Origin: Strigops habroptila
Lineage: Eukaryota > Chordata > Aves > Psittaciformes > Psittacidae
NCBI RefSeq assembly: GCF_004027225.2
Contig: NC_044288.2
Location: forward strand, 4,184,719-4,248,718
Length of the DNA: 64,000 bases
Direction of reading: 5' to 3'
Positions 24,691 to 36,392 of the stretch are shown here, in pieces. The first letter of the stretch is position 1. Each line of letters begins with the position of its first letter. The position numbers and the translations under genes are program-made. The notes below the pieces were generated by a model that made no database searches, was not told where the DNA came from, and saw nothing but the letters and a program-made list of their open reading frames with translations.

Positions 24691-24840
24691 CATCCCTGGC
24701 AGTGTTCAAGGCCAGGTTGGACACAGGGGCTTGGAGCAACCTGCTCTAGTGGAAGGTGTCCCTGCCCGTGGCAGGGGGTTGGCACTGGATGAGCTTTAAG
24801 CTCCCTTCCAACACAAACCACTCTGGGATTCTATGATTTT
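24691..24840 (+). mobile_element. CR1 LINE 3'-tail fragment
   Basis: This sense fragment runs from CATCCCTGGCAGTGTTCAAG to the tail TCTGGGATTCTATGATTTTA. It is 5'-truncated. Confidence 0.92.
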
Positions 24841-26274
24841 ATAAAAAGCACAAGATGTGCACATTGCTCTCTGCCCTCTCCCTTCCCCAAAATACAACTT
24901 ACACAGGAGATTTCTTTCCACTTCACAGATGCCTTTACAAGAAGCAGGAATTCACACAATCAAAACACATATAAAATAGGTTTATTCATGTTCTGGTGGA
25001 TTCAAAGCGCAGTGGATGGCTCCTCATCCGCAAGCAGCCCATGATTCCTCCAGGCCAGTCCTGGTTGAAAGTGTCTCTCCTCTCACGCCATGAAAGCAGT
25101 AACCCTGTTTATTCAAAGGATGGTAAACCTACAAGATTTAACCTATTTCTTCTCCCTAATAAGAGATGTTCACTGAATTTTCACTGCATCCAACATCACA
25201 GCATCCTCTTCCCAGGGAGCAAGCTGCCTGCCAGCCCACCACACCAGTTAGGAACCCAGAGCTGCACACGCAGCACCAACACTTAGATGTGCCAAATCAA
25301 GGTACTGGAGATGGTTGTGTTTGTTTGAAGAGGGTTATTGCTGAGGCAAACTGCACAACTTTGGGATGGTCTGTAATCTGCTGAAGATGTTTGTTACAGG
25401 ATTAACTGTAACCCTGATTTCTCGGTCAAGGCTCCAAATCATCTCACGTCAGCTCCTGAACATACTACTTCTGTAGTAGCTGTTTGTATGAACTGTCCAT
25501 TCCTGCTGCTCAGCAAGACTAGTACAACGTTGTATGTGAACAGGACTAAGCATGGAAAAAAGAGTGTCTTTCTGAGTGATTCTGGTAATGTCTGCACAGC
25601 TGAAATGAAGAACAAAGCCAGACTGAGCTACATGCCATGCCAGGAAACTTCTACAGAAGAAAGGGATTTTTAAGTAAATACACACACATGCACACACACA
25701 AATCCTCACCTCTTGAAAACGTATCTGTGCTGGCACACAGGCCACCTCCCCCTGGCAGCAGTCAAATGGAAGAGTACTGCAAACACAGTGAGGTGCTGCA
25801 TATTAAAGACCCCTGGGTGCATTCTGCTCTCAGTCCTCCTTTGAAACAGAAACTAACAAACCAGGATGAAGCCCAACCCTTGGTATCCATGTAAAAGCAA
25901 GGTAACTCTTAACTTCATAGGGCTGAACCTTCCTGCAGGACTTGGTACTTCACAGGAATCAAATCACAACATCACAACTTCCTATTTGTTTCCTCATCAT
26001 TTTCCAGAATTCATTCTGCTTCAGAAGTTTCTTCAGATTTGCTTAAAATGGTTTTCTCTGCTCTGAAGCATCAGGACACTCCGAGAAAATATTCAAAACA
26101 GAGAAACTATTACAAAAAGGTCTTGCATTTTGACCTGGCAGTTTAAAGTAAAGTTCCCACCCAAAGGAAGCCATTATGAGTTTCTCTTCTCTTCCCTGCA
26201 TGATCCAAAGGGAATACGTCACTGAGGACAAGCAACACATGAGAACACTCAGACCCTTGGAAAACAGCCACAAA

Positions 26275-26517
26275 GCAATGACTTCAAAAGATGTTTATTA
26301 GAAAAACTGGACATTACAAGAGGAGCGGGTAGGAAACAAGTTATACAAAGCACGTGTAGGTTCTAGTACACTGCAGAGAACAAGAGAGAAGACTTCAAAT
26401 ACACGCAACACACCCACCTGGAACTGCTAATGTGGGTAAGTCACTGCTTGGACCACTTGCCATGAGAGGCAGATGAATGAGTTCTTCTAGAGGACAGCTC
26501 ATCCACGGGATGTTTGG
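26275..26517 (-). other. Candidate terminal exon of an unannotated minus-strand transcript
   Basis: On the minus strand a strong acceptor (CTGTGCTTTTGCAG, ending at 26518) is followed by a short open stretch. In the phase-1 frame this ends at a TGA at 26441-26443 (…RRTHSSASHGKWSKQ). A poly(A) signal AATAAA lies at 26293-26298, and a GT-rich tract follows further downstream, as expected at a real 3' end. A possible preceding exon ends at 26779 with an excellent ACAG|GTAAGT donor and the matching phase. I do not recognise the peptide. It could be the 3' end of a small gene or of a lncRNA, and the splice-like signals could also be chance. Confidence 0.25.
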
Positions 26518-27178
26518 CTGCAAAAGCACAGATGTAATGGCCATTAAAACAAGACTCATGTTCAAGAATTCCTACATCATTCTTCCAAGCTGTGCCATTA
26601 AGATACTGCATCTCCTAATATTTTATTTGCTTTAATTCAAGGTAATCTAGAATTCAAGTTTTATACTACATATTTTTCTTCATGAACAATAAACCTTTGT
26701 TGTCTACACGTGGTTCTACCTAGCAAAGCATATAGAAGACTATTTGCTTTGTTACCTAAGGAAGCAATCCAGACTTACCTGTCAAAACAAGATTCACAGG
26801 CAAGTCCTTCATAACCCAAGTCAGAGAATAGTTCTTAGCTAATGCTTTCATCAGGCGTCAGAACAGATGTGACCTAAACTTTACCAGAAACAGGAATTCC
26901 TGTCTTTAAAGCACAGCTGATAACAACCATCATACAGCAGAGAGCAACACTCAGCTGAACTCACAGCAAAGGAATGAGCACGAGCAACTCAATGGTTTCC
27001 AGCAACAAGCACTACACAGACACTAATTGTCAATGAAGGAAATTAAGTACCACCTCAGTGAACAGACTGGTGACTTTCATCTGGGTCTGCAACTCAAAGG
27101 ACAAAAAGAAAAAACACTTCAGGAAGGGTTAAAAATCTAATTGTCAAATCTGTCTCTTTTCCTTTCCAATGCTAAAAA

Positions 27179-27223
27179 CATAGAATCATAGAGTGGTGAG
27201 GGTTGGAAAGGTCCCATTTCTTG
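27179..27223 (-). mobile_element. Short CR1 LINE tail remnant
   Basis: Only the terminal CATAGAATCATAGAGTGG and GGTTGGAAAGGTCCC are recognisable. This is a very short reverse-orientation CR1 end. Confidence 0.75.
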
Positions 27224-30200
27224 ACATTTTGTTACGGTTTCAGCAGCCACCTGATCAATCCACCATCTGTCCATAAAACTTGAAGGATTATATGAGAAAA
27301 AACCAGAACAAATTAACTATTGAGGGCATGGTTCTCATATCCCCCACCTCCTAAAGGAAAAAAACCCAAACCCTTACCTTCTCTCCTGCAGCACAGCTCT
27401 TGGATAGGCTATAAATAAAGACAAACATTTCTATGAACACTGAAATTAATACACTGAAACAGAGAAAACCATGGCCAAGAGACACACAGCACACAAGCCT
27501 TCCCCAGGTACATTAGACCACCGCGACCTGATACGAGTACCTGCTGCCATCACTTCACATTGCAAATCCATGTGCCCACCACAGTGTCTATCCTTCCATC
27601 ACCTAAAACCAGATGAGAGTAGAAATAATTACATTTCAAACAGGAAAAAGTTATTATAACAGAGCACAGGTCCTCTAATCCTACACCAAGGAAAAGAGGA
27701 AGCTGGTATTTAGCAGATAATGATGATAATAAAGCAGCAAATGAGATCTCTATTATAAATAATGTGACTAAAACAGACTGCACAACCTCAGGAAAGGCTC
27801 TGCTGCCCTCTTCAGTAATGCGGTGAAGAACTGAACTGAGACTCCTGCTTAGTAATATGAATATGTACATAGCTAATCAACTGCCACAGGCACACGTGGT
27901 TTAAAGGAACTGGAATTAGCCCAAGAAGGTGTTCCACTGTCCTCCCGCCTCTGCGAGTGTAAAGCCAAAGGTAAGTGAAATGAAGCAAGTCATCTGTTTT
28001 ACATGCCATCAAACAGCCTGAATCACTGATGTATACTTGGATCCTGATGAGTTTTTCAAAACAAGCCATGACTCTTTGCATCTGTACAACTGCCTGTAAA
28101 CTAGAGCTCAGGACTAAATCTGGAACGAGAAGGCTGGTGACAGTTACCCGAGTTACAGCTTCAGCTCCCTAACAGAAATTACATACTGGCAGAGCTGATT
28201 TAAGCTATTTTTACACTTAAGTCTTTGACTACCACTTTGTCTGAGGCTTTGGTAAGGATAAGTAATAAGTATCCATGTTCCTTGACTTTAGAAATAAGGT
28301 TTTCTTTGAACTCTGCTTCTCCTACCACATGTTGGAAACTTCTTTTAAGCATGCAGAAGAAAAAGAAATCCCGACTACTATGGAACAGATCATTATTTTT
28401 TCCAAACTGCCCATTAAGGAGAGAGAAACTGTTCAGTCAAAGACGGACCAACCTGGATATCCTGCAGATGAAACAAAATGCAAGTCACTTCACCGATGTC
28501 TACACAGGCTGTTGTGAAGTAGTGACATTAACTGGCATTTACTTACTCTTTTTATAAAGACAAATCCACTAACAACAGGCAAGGATTTAAAATCCTAAAT
28601 GAGTCTGATGTACTCAGATGAATGACAAACAACCAGGCTGCAAGATCTCTTGCTGCCTACGCAAGTCTAAGTGATGATACCTGTCAAGGTACTGTCAGCA
28701 AGGCGCTACCATATGAGGCAGTGCTCTACCATGCTCCCCCAAGAGCATCTTCTAAGACTAATGGCCAAAAGCAGTGAATACAAACCAACCACCAATTTGG
28801 GAGAAACTACAAATTTAAGAGACACCTGACACCTGTGATCACAACATGTTATTGCCCTAAACCAGGGCAAACCATTTCTTGAAACCTAAAGAAGTCAAGA
28901 GCCTTCTGCCAAGCCAGGTGGATGATCCAGCACAGGCCAGAGCCCAGGGAGCAAGGGATCTAGAAGAAAAGCACGTGCCTCAAATGGATCTGACCAGCAA
29001 ATTAACTGTTCCAAGAAAGAAAGATGGTTCATGGGTTTCTGCCATCATACTTTAGGTATAAAGCTTGAAAGCTCACTCAAACCAAGCTGAACTCTGGACC
29101 TAACTCATCTCTTGGGTCACAAGAAGTATAATTTGCATCAAAAAGGACTCAGACAATAGAGCAAAACCCCCATAAAGGCTCGAGTTGATCCTTTCTGCTA
29201 CCTCTTGTTTTGGAAGACAGAAATTCTTCTGAGTTGGCACTCAGCAATGCTGGGAAGACAGCACTGCAGAGGTGGGATGACCTCAAAAGAATGGGAAGGT
29301 GTTTATAGTCCATGAAGCAGCATCACCTCAAACAGCAACACTTCAAACATTACCTACTGCTGCCACACCTCAGCCATCAACCAAGGCTCTAAGTGATGTC
29401 TGGAGGTTCTGCCAGTATCCATGGACAAGAACCCACCAAAGGGAATGAGAGGACTGGAAAGATCTTACTTATTTGTAAACATAAGATAGGTGGGAGGCTG
29501 AAAGACCTGTGAAAAGGGGAAAAGGGTCTGAGCCCAAAGGGGGAAGGGTCACAAAGAGGAAGCACAAAAAGCTGCAAGCAAAGTTATACCTTTTGGTTAT
29601 GTTTTGGTAAGATCAGGAACTTCCCTCTCACCAGGCCCTTGAGAAGAAACTGGACAGGACACTTGTGTACAGGGCCTGACATGTTTCTGAACAAAGAGGG
29701 AGAAGAGGTCAAGCCATCTCAGGTCCAGGCTTCTGCAGTCAAGCACAAGATGAGTCTGGCCATGCTGCTTTCTAAGTTACATCCACTCTGCAAACAGCCT
29801 GGACACTTCTGTGAACGCCCTGATGTGATACTGCTCTGGCAGACCTGAAACATGGGAACCCAGCACAGCCACCTCCATTCAGGAGGATCAGTGGCTCCAT
29901 GCTGGGCCCTTGGGGGCCCCATTGCATCCACAACAATAGCTTCAAAATACCATCTTCCCACAAAAATACCATCTTCTCACAAACTTTCAGGTCTTGGGGG
30001 CTGGAGATGGTGTGTGGTTTTTGGTTGTTGTTAAGAACAAGCTAATACCGCTCATCTTTAATACTGGCAAAACAGCAGCAGAAGAAAGAAGCTAGAAAAG
30101 CAAAACTTTTAACACTGCAAGGGACACAGAGGCTGGCAAAGAAAAGCTGCACCAGTGTCTTACCAGTCTTCAGCGCCACAAAGTCTGCCCTTCTCTATCC

Positions 30201-30441
30201 AGAAGATGCAGTGCTGTTGAGTTCTTCATGCCAGTCAATGAATAGAATACCCGAATTGTTCAATTCTCCTTCTCTCAACTCAAATCACAATCTAAAAAAG
30301 CAGGTGCTGAGCTCCACGTCTGAGAATACAACTGATTTTCATCCTGCTCTGCTTTTCTTAGCACACAGGATTACCAAGTCTCACGAATATTCCACGAGCC
30401 TTGCAAAGCTGCAGGTATCTCAGAAGACACTGAGACTACTG

Positions 30442-30645
30442 AATCATACAGTAGTTTGGGTTGGAATCATAGGGTAGTTTGGGTTGGAAGGGAACTTCAA
30501 AGCTCATCTAGTCCAACCCCCCTGCAACGAGCAGGGACATCTTCAACTACATCAGGTTGCTCAGAACCACATCCAGCCTGGCCTTGAATGGGGCATCAAC
30601 CACCTCTCTGGGCAACCTGTGCCAGTGTTTTACCACCTTCATTGT
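30442..30645 (-). mobile_element. CR1 LINE fragment with duplicated terminus
   Basis: This reverse-orientation CR1 of an older subfamily contains CTTCAAAGCTCATCTAGTCC and CAGCCTGGCCTTGAATGGGG and stops near ACCTTCATTG. Its terminal 23 bp are present twice in direct tandem, at 30442-30464 and 30465-30487, differing at two positions. Confidence 0.88.
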
Positions 30646-31073
30646 AATAAATGAGATGACTCGGGTGACACCCAAAAAGGTTTTGTCCAATACAATGGGC
30701 AGTCACACAAATACTTCTCTATGTCATCTCCACTAAAAGCTTCCTAAACATTGCAATTGAGAAGTATAGAAACCCAGGAGAAAGTGAAATATCATTTAGT
30801 CCCTTCTTTAAAATGTTTGCAAGGAGAATCAGTTCTAAACTGGGAGGTAAGTATGAGTCAAGCTCTCTGACAGTGCTGGCTGGATGCACGGTGAACACCG
30901 GAGGCTGAGAGGGGCAGAGTCTAAGTCCAGGAAACCTAGAAAACACCTAGAAAAGGAAAATATTGAAACAATACAACAATAAATATTGATAAGAAACTAG
31001 AGAGTGCTACAATCCTCTGTCCCGTTCCTCTATTTGTCAGTTCTTTTTTCTACCCTTCTCTTTTTTTTCCTAG

Positions 31074-31396
31074 TGTGGGTTGCAAAAAGGATGCTGAAGA
31101 GCCATCTACTGGAATGCCAAAATTCCTTCAGTCAGGAGACAACTGAAATTTATGTGCAAAACTGTAAGAAGCAAATAGAAATACTTCAAAACAAAGGTTT
31201 GCCTCAGCCATTTCAATTCAAAAAGCACTGGGCTACAATTAAGCTGGATTTAAGTACTGAAGTACAGCTTGGTTATGCCAGGCGTTATTCTCACAGGTTC
31301 AAGAAGAAGATACCCAACCCAAGAAACCACGTGATGGATATTTGTGCTCTAGTAATCCCTTTCCCCCTATTTACTGTTCTGCAAAACATCAGTTGA
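31074..31396 (+). other. Candidate plus-strand coding exon, unknown protein
   Basis: A strong acceptor (a long pyrimidine run ending in TTTTTTTTCCTAG at 31061-31073) is followed by an open frame to a TGA at 31394-31396. The predicted 107-residue C-terminal product is basic and protein-like in composition, with segments such as CKKQIEILQNKGLPQPFQFK and RRYSHRFKKKIPNPRNHVMD. I do not recognise it. There is no ATG-initiated start in this exon, so an upstream exon would be needed and I could not find one. An AATAAA lies near 31815. Comparable open frames occur by chance elsewhere in the window, so this is only a candidate. Confidence 0.25.
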
Positions 31397-32604
31397 CAGA
31401 TGCATCAGAAGGTGAAGAGCAGCTCTGCCCTACAGCCCCGACCCTCGACATTGCCACAGGCTGGGATTCACCCACATGGAAACCTTTATTGGGCAAGATT
31501 CTTATCAACTGAAAAGCACATCCAGGCAAAAAGGCAATTCACTGGGTACTGAGACACAACTTTAGTGCATTAGTACACCCACAGGGGGTGTAACACCAGG
31601 CGGGGTGTAGATGAAGTGCTAGGAATGGGATTTTGCAGAAAAGCCTGCGATCAAACTTCTCCAGAGGTAGAAAGCCAGATAACTTACCAGCCAGCTCAAT
31701 TCACGTGGCATCATGAGAGCTCCTTCAGGGATTATGACAGACGAGATCAGAATGGAAGCTAAAACATTATTAGTAGATAAAAGGGAGCAGGTACTTGCAT
31801 ACTGAAGATACCAAATAAAAATACGAGGTTTAACTGTCTTGGAGCCTGATTTCTGATTGCTGCTCCATCAACTATCATCTCTAGAGGATTTTATTTACAC
31901 AACTAACTGACCAAAAAAATCATTTACCCAGCCATAGGCTTTTGCTTCTCTTTTCACACTTCCATCAGACATCATCCTCCAGACAGCAGTAACCCACCTG
32001 CACTGGCTGAATTGTTAGAATGACAGGACTGAGTAGAACAAGCAACATACACTTAATCCCACATTCATGTCAATTTGCATCAAGCAATCCTATCTCTATA
32101 TAATTTCTGGCCAAAGATTTTGTGGTTTCAATTTGGAACAGAGGAGAATTTACTGCTAACACAAAGCGAGGGCTCTGTGCATCAAAAAGAAGTCTGCTTA
32201 AGATCCATGTGGCTTTGCCAGCCCTACACTTCCTCCTGGATGTCCTCTTATGTAGTTACATACTGCAGCCAGTGCACAGGGGATCCATAAATCCGGGAAT
32301 CATCATCTCATTTTCACCTACCAACACAGTAACTGCCAATAGAGAATCAATGTGAGTTATGCAGCCCTCATATTTCTGTTACATCAAGAGCAAAGCTCAC
32401 AGTCTCTATTGCCAGATCCAGCTCAGCATCTGAAAGACATGCATTTTTATATAGAAAACAGTCGCACAAAACATCCCCGTGGTCTGTCCTGCATTCATTT
32501 ACTTATCATTGGAAGCTTTCTAGGAAATACATGATGGTCCAAGGGATGTGAAACACACAACTTTTGTGTTTCAAGCTGACAGGACCTCAACCTGAAACGT
32601 GCAC

Positions 32605-32631
32605 AGCTAAAGACAGCATAGGTCTTTAGCT
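32605..32631. repeat. Perfect 10-bp inverted repeat (first of two adjacent hairpins)
   Basis: The arms AGCTAAAGAC and GTCTTTAGCT flank a 7-nt loop. It lies 5 bp before a longer hairpin with which it shares the CTAAAGACAG motif. Confidence 0.7.
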
Positions 32632-32636
32632 ATGTA

Positions 32637-32676
32637 AAGTAATAACACCTAAAGACAGATTTAGGTGTTATTACTT
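32637..32676. repeat. Perfect 17-bp inverted repeat, 6-nt loop
   Basis: The arms AAGTAATAACACCTAAA and TTTAGGTGTTATTACTT are exactly complementary around GACAGA. A perfect 17-bp stem is unlikely by chance. It could be the remnant of a small inverted-repeat element or a replication-slippage palindrome. No flanking target-site duplication was recognised. Confidence 0.85.
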
Positions 32677-35600
32677 GCTACTCCTTTGCTGGTTACCAAG
32701 CCTACCAAAAACTTGTTACTTTTGACTCAGATTTCACACTAGGAAAAAGCTGTTCCATCACTGTCATGACTTCCATCATACACTTGTGAAGTAGTTCACC
32801 CTGTATCCTCAGAAAGGGTGCACTCATTGTTTCTAGCTTTGTGCATGGGCATTTCCACCAGATCATTTTATTTTTTAACTCAAAAGAAAACCTTCAAAGA
32901 AAGAACTTGCCACCTGTGTCCTCAGCTTAGGAACTGCCCATCAGTACCTTCCTGTGCTTTAAATTGGACACCTGAAGCCATTTCATCTATTTCCCACTCC
33001 ATTCCTGGCAACTTCCTTATGGCACCCTTGAGGTAACTGCTCATTCTGACAAGGATAAGGAATGCCTGCCTGCCTAACATGAAAACACAGCCACATGGAC
33101 ATCAAGGAGATGTAACCAACATGCTCCCAGTAAAACCAGACTAACAGAAGTATCTCCCATTCAGAAAGTCACATGGTAGCCAATGGGATCCACCACACTC
33201 AACCCTTTATAGTTAGCAAGAAAGAGATTGTACAATTCATTCTACAGCATCTACTTGGGAGCAGAGTTCTAGGGATGTACACAAAAAGCAGTACTCTGGC
33301 CCTTCCGCAGCTATTGTTCCATCTCACCCCTACCCAAAACCTGCACTGAAATCAGAAGTGTCAGTGTTCTCCTAGATGAGTTCCCCAACGCAGACCAAAG
33401 CACTAGCAGAAGAAATACCTGCATTAGAAAGGGCTGATTCTTGCACTGAAACTCAAACATCTGTAAAACTCCATCACCTGATACTGATCTACACGGGATG
33501 ATGGGAATCACTGTTTGGAAGAACTTCCTTCTCACTCCAGTTGCTGGTCAAATGAAGAGTTCTGGATGAGAAAATAAGAGGAAAATGTGAAAAACAAGAC
33601 CCTTTCCTAAACTTGGTAAAAACTCCAAAATTTGGCTGTTGAATGTCTTAAGATAAACAGGTCTGGCTACATCTGGATGAACCTCACTAATGTGACCTGC
33701 AGGAAGGACTACATGGAATAACCCAGAATTGATATATTGTACTAAAGAAAGGATAGTAGAATATGGTTCTTTTATCAACTTTGGTCAGCCTGTTCTTGTA
33801 CTTCACACCTTTTTAGGCACACTATCTTCAACTTCTTCTCCTAGTACGCTGGGTACAGCAAATGTGCAGTTCTCTCCCAGGTGTATCACTTAATACTGTT
33901 AATAAACTAACACGTATGGTGTTAGGAAGGACAGGACATACATCAGTTGTAGAGGTTATATTCCAGTGGTTAATGTATACATCTATGATGTACACCTTAA
34001 AAACTAAAATGCAAAGGCACAGAAGCAGGGAGAAATAAGTCTATTCCTGCAAGATAATGACTGGGTGTATGGGATTAGTAAACAGTGCTGCTCACTGCTA
34101 TCTCTTTGAAAGGAAATAGCTGGTTAAAGAGATGAATGATGTGATGTTCCAGAAAAAATTCATGGAAAGTATGGTTTTACTCACTTTTGAAACTACTGTT
34201 GTGTCTGTATTTTAATAGATGGGGATTCTTAAAGACTCTACATGTCACATAGTTCAATGCATGCTGCATTCAGGAGTCCCTTCCAGTCACAACATCAAAC
34301 AGACTTGGCTTATGGTTGAATTAACCATATTCCTACCTTGGCTGATTAGGGAAGGGTTTAATAATAAACCAAAAGTTGCTTGAGAGTTACTCACAGTTCA
34401 CTTCATGCCAGACAGAAGTGCAGCCGGAGGAAGAAAGTGTCACAACAGGAGTGGTAAGATCCCATCCTGTTCTCCACCGGGAGGTCCCCTGGAGCTCCCC
34501 AGCCACGGCTCTCTGAAGTGCACCAGACACACCTTCCAGCTCCCCAAGATATGGAGCTGGAGGCTATGGACAATAAGCCAGAAGGGCTGGATGCTGTTCT
34601 CATTATTTTGTATATTGAAGTATTACTGCCACTTCCTAAGTAATGGGAAGAGTCTCCCACTGCTACTGAGAGATGAGCGAACTCATGTTTTTTCACGAGG
34701 ACCTGCGTGCACTCAAACATAAAGTATTTATCCCAGTCAGCTCAAACAAGTTACATACCTCTGAAACAAACTACATTCTACTCCATTAATGAAGGAGTAG
34801 GCTCATTAATAAAGAGACTTCCCTCTTCCCCCTGTCTCTCCAAAGGTTAGTCTTTCTGTAGAAGTACTGAGTAGAAAACTTCCCTACCTAATTCACTTCA
34901 ACTCTTCTCTCTCATACAAACAGCACTGAAAGCAGCCTAATAGAAAATAGAAAATCTTTATGCTCAAAAGATCCCATTTGCTGCCACTCTTTCAGTTGTA
35001 CTTGCCAGTTCAAACAAGAAAAGCCTACAAAAACCAGCAGTTTTCCTCAGTCTGTCAAAAATCTCTACCCTGCAGGAAGAGTCTTACTGGAAAGCGAGGT
35101 TATTGTACCCCAATCCCAAGCACTCAAATATATGGCTTTTATACAATTAGAGAACAGAAAACACTGAAGTAGTGTAAAAAGTAAGTGAAAACTAGAAAAG
35201 TTAAAGGAATAAACATTGTAAGTGTTGCCTCTGAGGATGGTGACTCGCACCGCAAAACTGGACCTAAACTCTCCATGCCAGACCCTAAACTTTGTGCTGT
35301 AACAGAAGAACATTGATTTTTAATGTATTTCTTAAATTCAAATTTAACTTTAAAATCTATTGTTACTGCTTCTTGCTTGAGGGAGCGGTGGAGCTCATCA
35401 CAGCAACACGGAGCTGGATAACCGCATTGTTGTTCTTCCATGTGTATTAACACACTGCCATTCCCACACTACACAGATCTTACACTAGAAAGATCACTTT
35501 GAACTACTCATGTACTTGCACGTTTCTGTCTCAGTTCAGCAACTTCTAGTGATGCATCCAGACTTTTGATGTTCTTGAGCTGCTTCTATTTTAAACCTCA

Positions 35601-36163
35601 GCTCAGTTGCTAAAGGATTTTTGAAGCTATTTCCAACGAAAGAGGAAAGACGCCCTACATTCCTGGAGCTGCCTCTCACACCTGAGCAGGCCCCCGCAAT
35701 GTGGAAGGTACAGTCTTCCCTGCGCGGATCCTACTTTGGCCCAGTGAAACAGAGTTAATGGATGACCTTTAGATTTCACACGCTACATTGCACACCCTTA
35801 TGAACACACGCAGTTGAAGACATCTATTTGACATGAGAGAAAAGGCTGAAAACTGTACAGGAGTAAGTCAAGCAACAAATAAAAGGAGAGAAGAAAAAGC
35901 ACATTTATTTTCTATCAGCTGCCATTAGAGAAATTACACAGGAGGAAACACACTGCAAAATATTTAATGTGTACACGGAACATTAAAGAAAATGCATGTT
36001 TTAATGCTTCACAGACATGAGGAATAATGAAGTTTTATTTGCATAAAATGGGCAAATTAAATGCAAAGTTAGCTAATAAGCACATGCTTACATCCCTACG
36101 CAACACATATCATCTAGAAGTGCTGACGAGATTAGTAACTTAAGATTTCATACTTCATGTAGA

Positions 36164-36392
36164 TAGAATCATAAAATCCCAGACTGGTTTGGGTCAAAGG
36201 GACCTTAAAGCTCATCCAGCTCCAACCCCCTGCCACGGGCAGGGACACCTTCCACTAGAGCAGGTTGCTCCAAGCCCCTGTGTCCAACCTGGCCTTGAAC
36301 ACTGCCAGGGATGGGGCAGCCACAGCTTCTCTGGGCACCCTGTGCCAGCGCCTCAGCACCCTCACAGGGAAGAGCTTCTGCCTCAGAGCTCA
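36164..36392 (-). mobile_element. CR1 LINE 3'-tail fragment
   Basis: This reverse-orientation CR1 runs from AGAATCATAAAATCCCAGAC through the CACCTTCCACTAGAGCAGG block to GCCTCAGAGCTCA, where it stops sharply. Confidence 0.93.

Larger units (their letters stand above)
5641..26270. other. Intergenic region, CR1-rich, no supported gene
   Basis: About 20 kb of moderately GC-rich DNA lies upstream of the CCN-family promoter. Eleven CR1 pieces fall in it and are listed separately. The many open frames of 60-145 codons are either antisense or sense readings of CR1 (the recurring peptide beginning MLQAPVSNLALN is antisense CR1) or unremarkable low-complexity frames with no domain I recognise. Isolated donor-like signals occur on the plus strand (for example GTAAGG near 12655 and GTAAGTG near 20064), without convincing partner exons. 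HTR1D, a human neighbour of HNRNPR that is normally a single long exon, is not here. Confidence 0.6.

Noticed and set aside
25680..25701. Short ACACAC-rich stretch as a microsatellite
   Set aside because: It is too short and interrupted to be a meaningful repeat feature.
34403..34722. Overlapping open frames on both strands
   Set aside because: Both are about 105 codons, neither has protein-like features or splice context, and the pair is consistent with chance.
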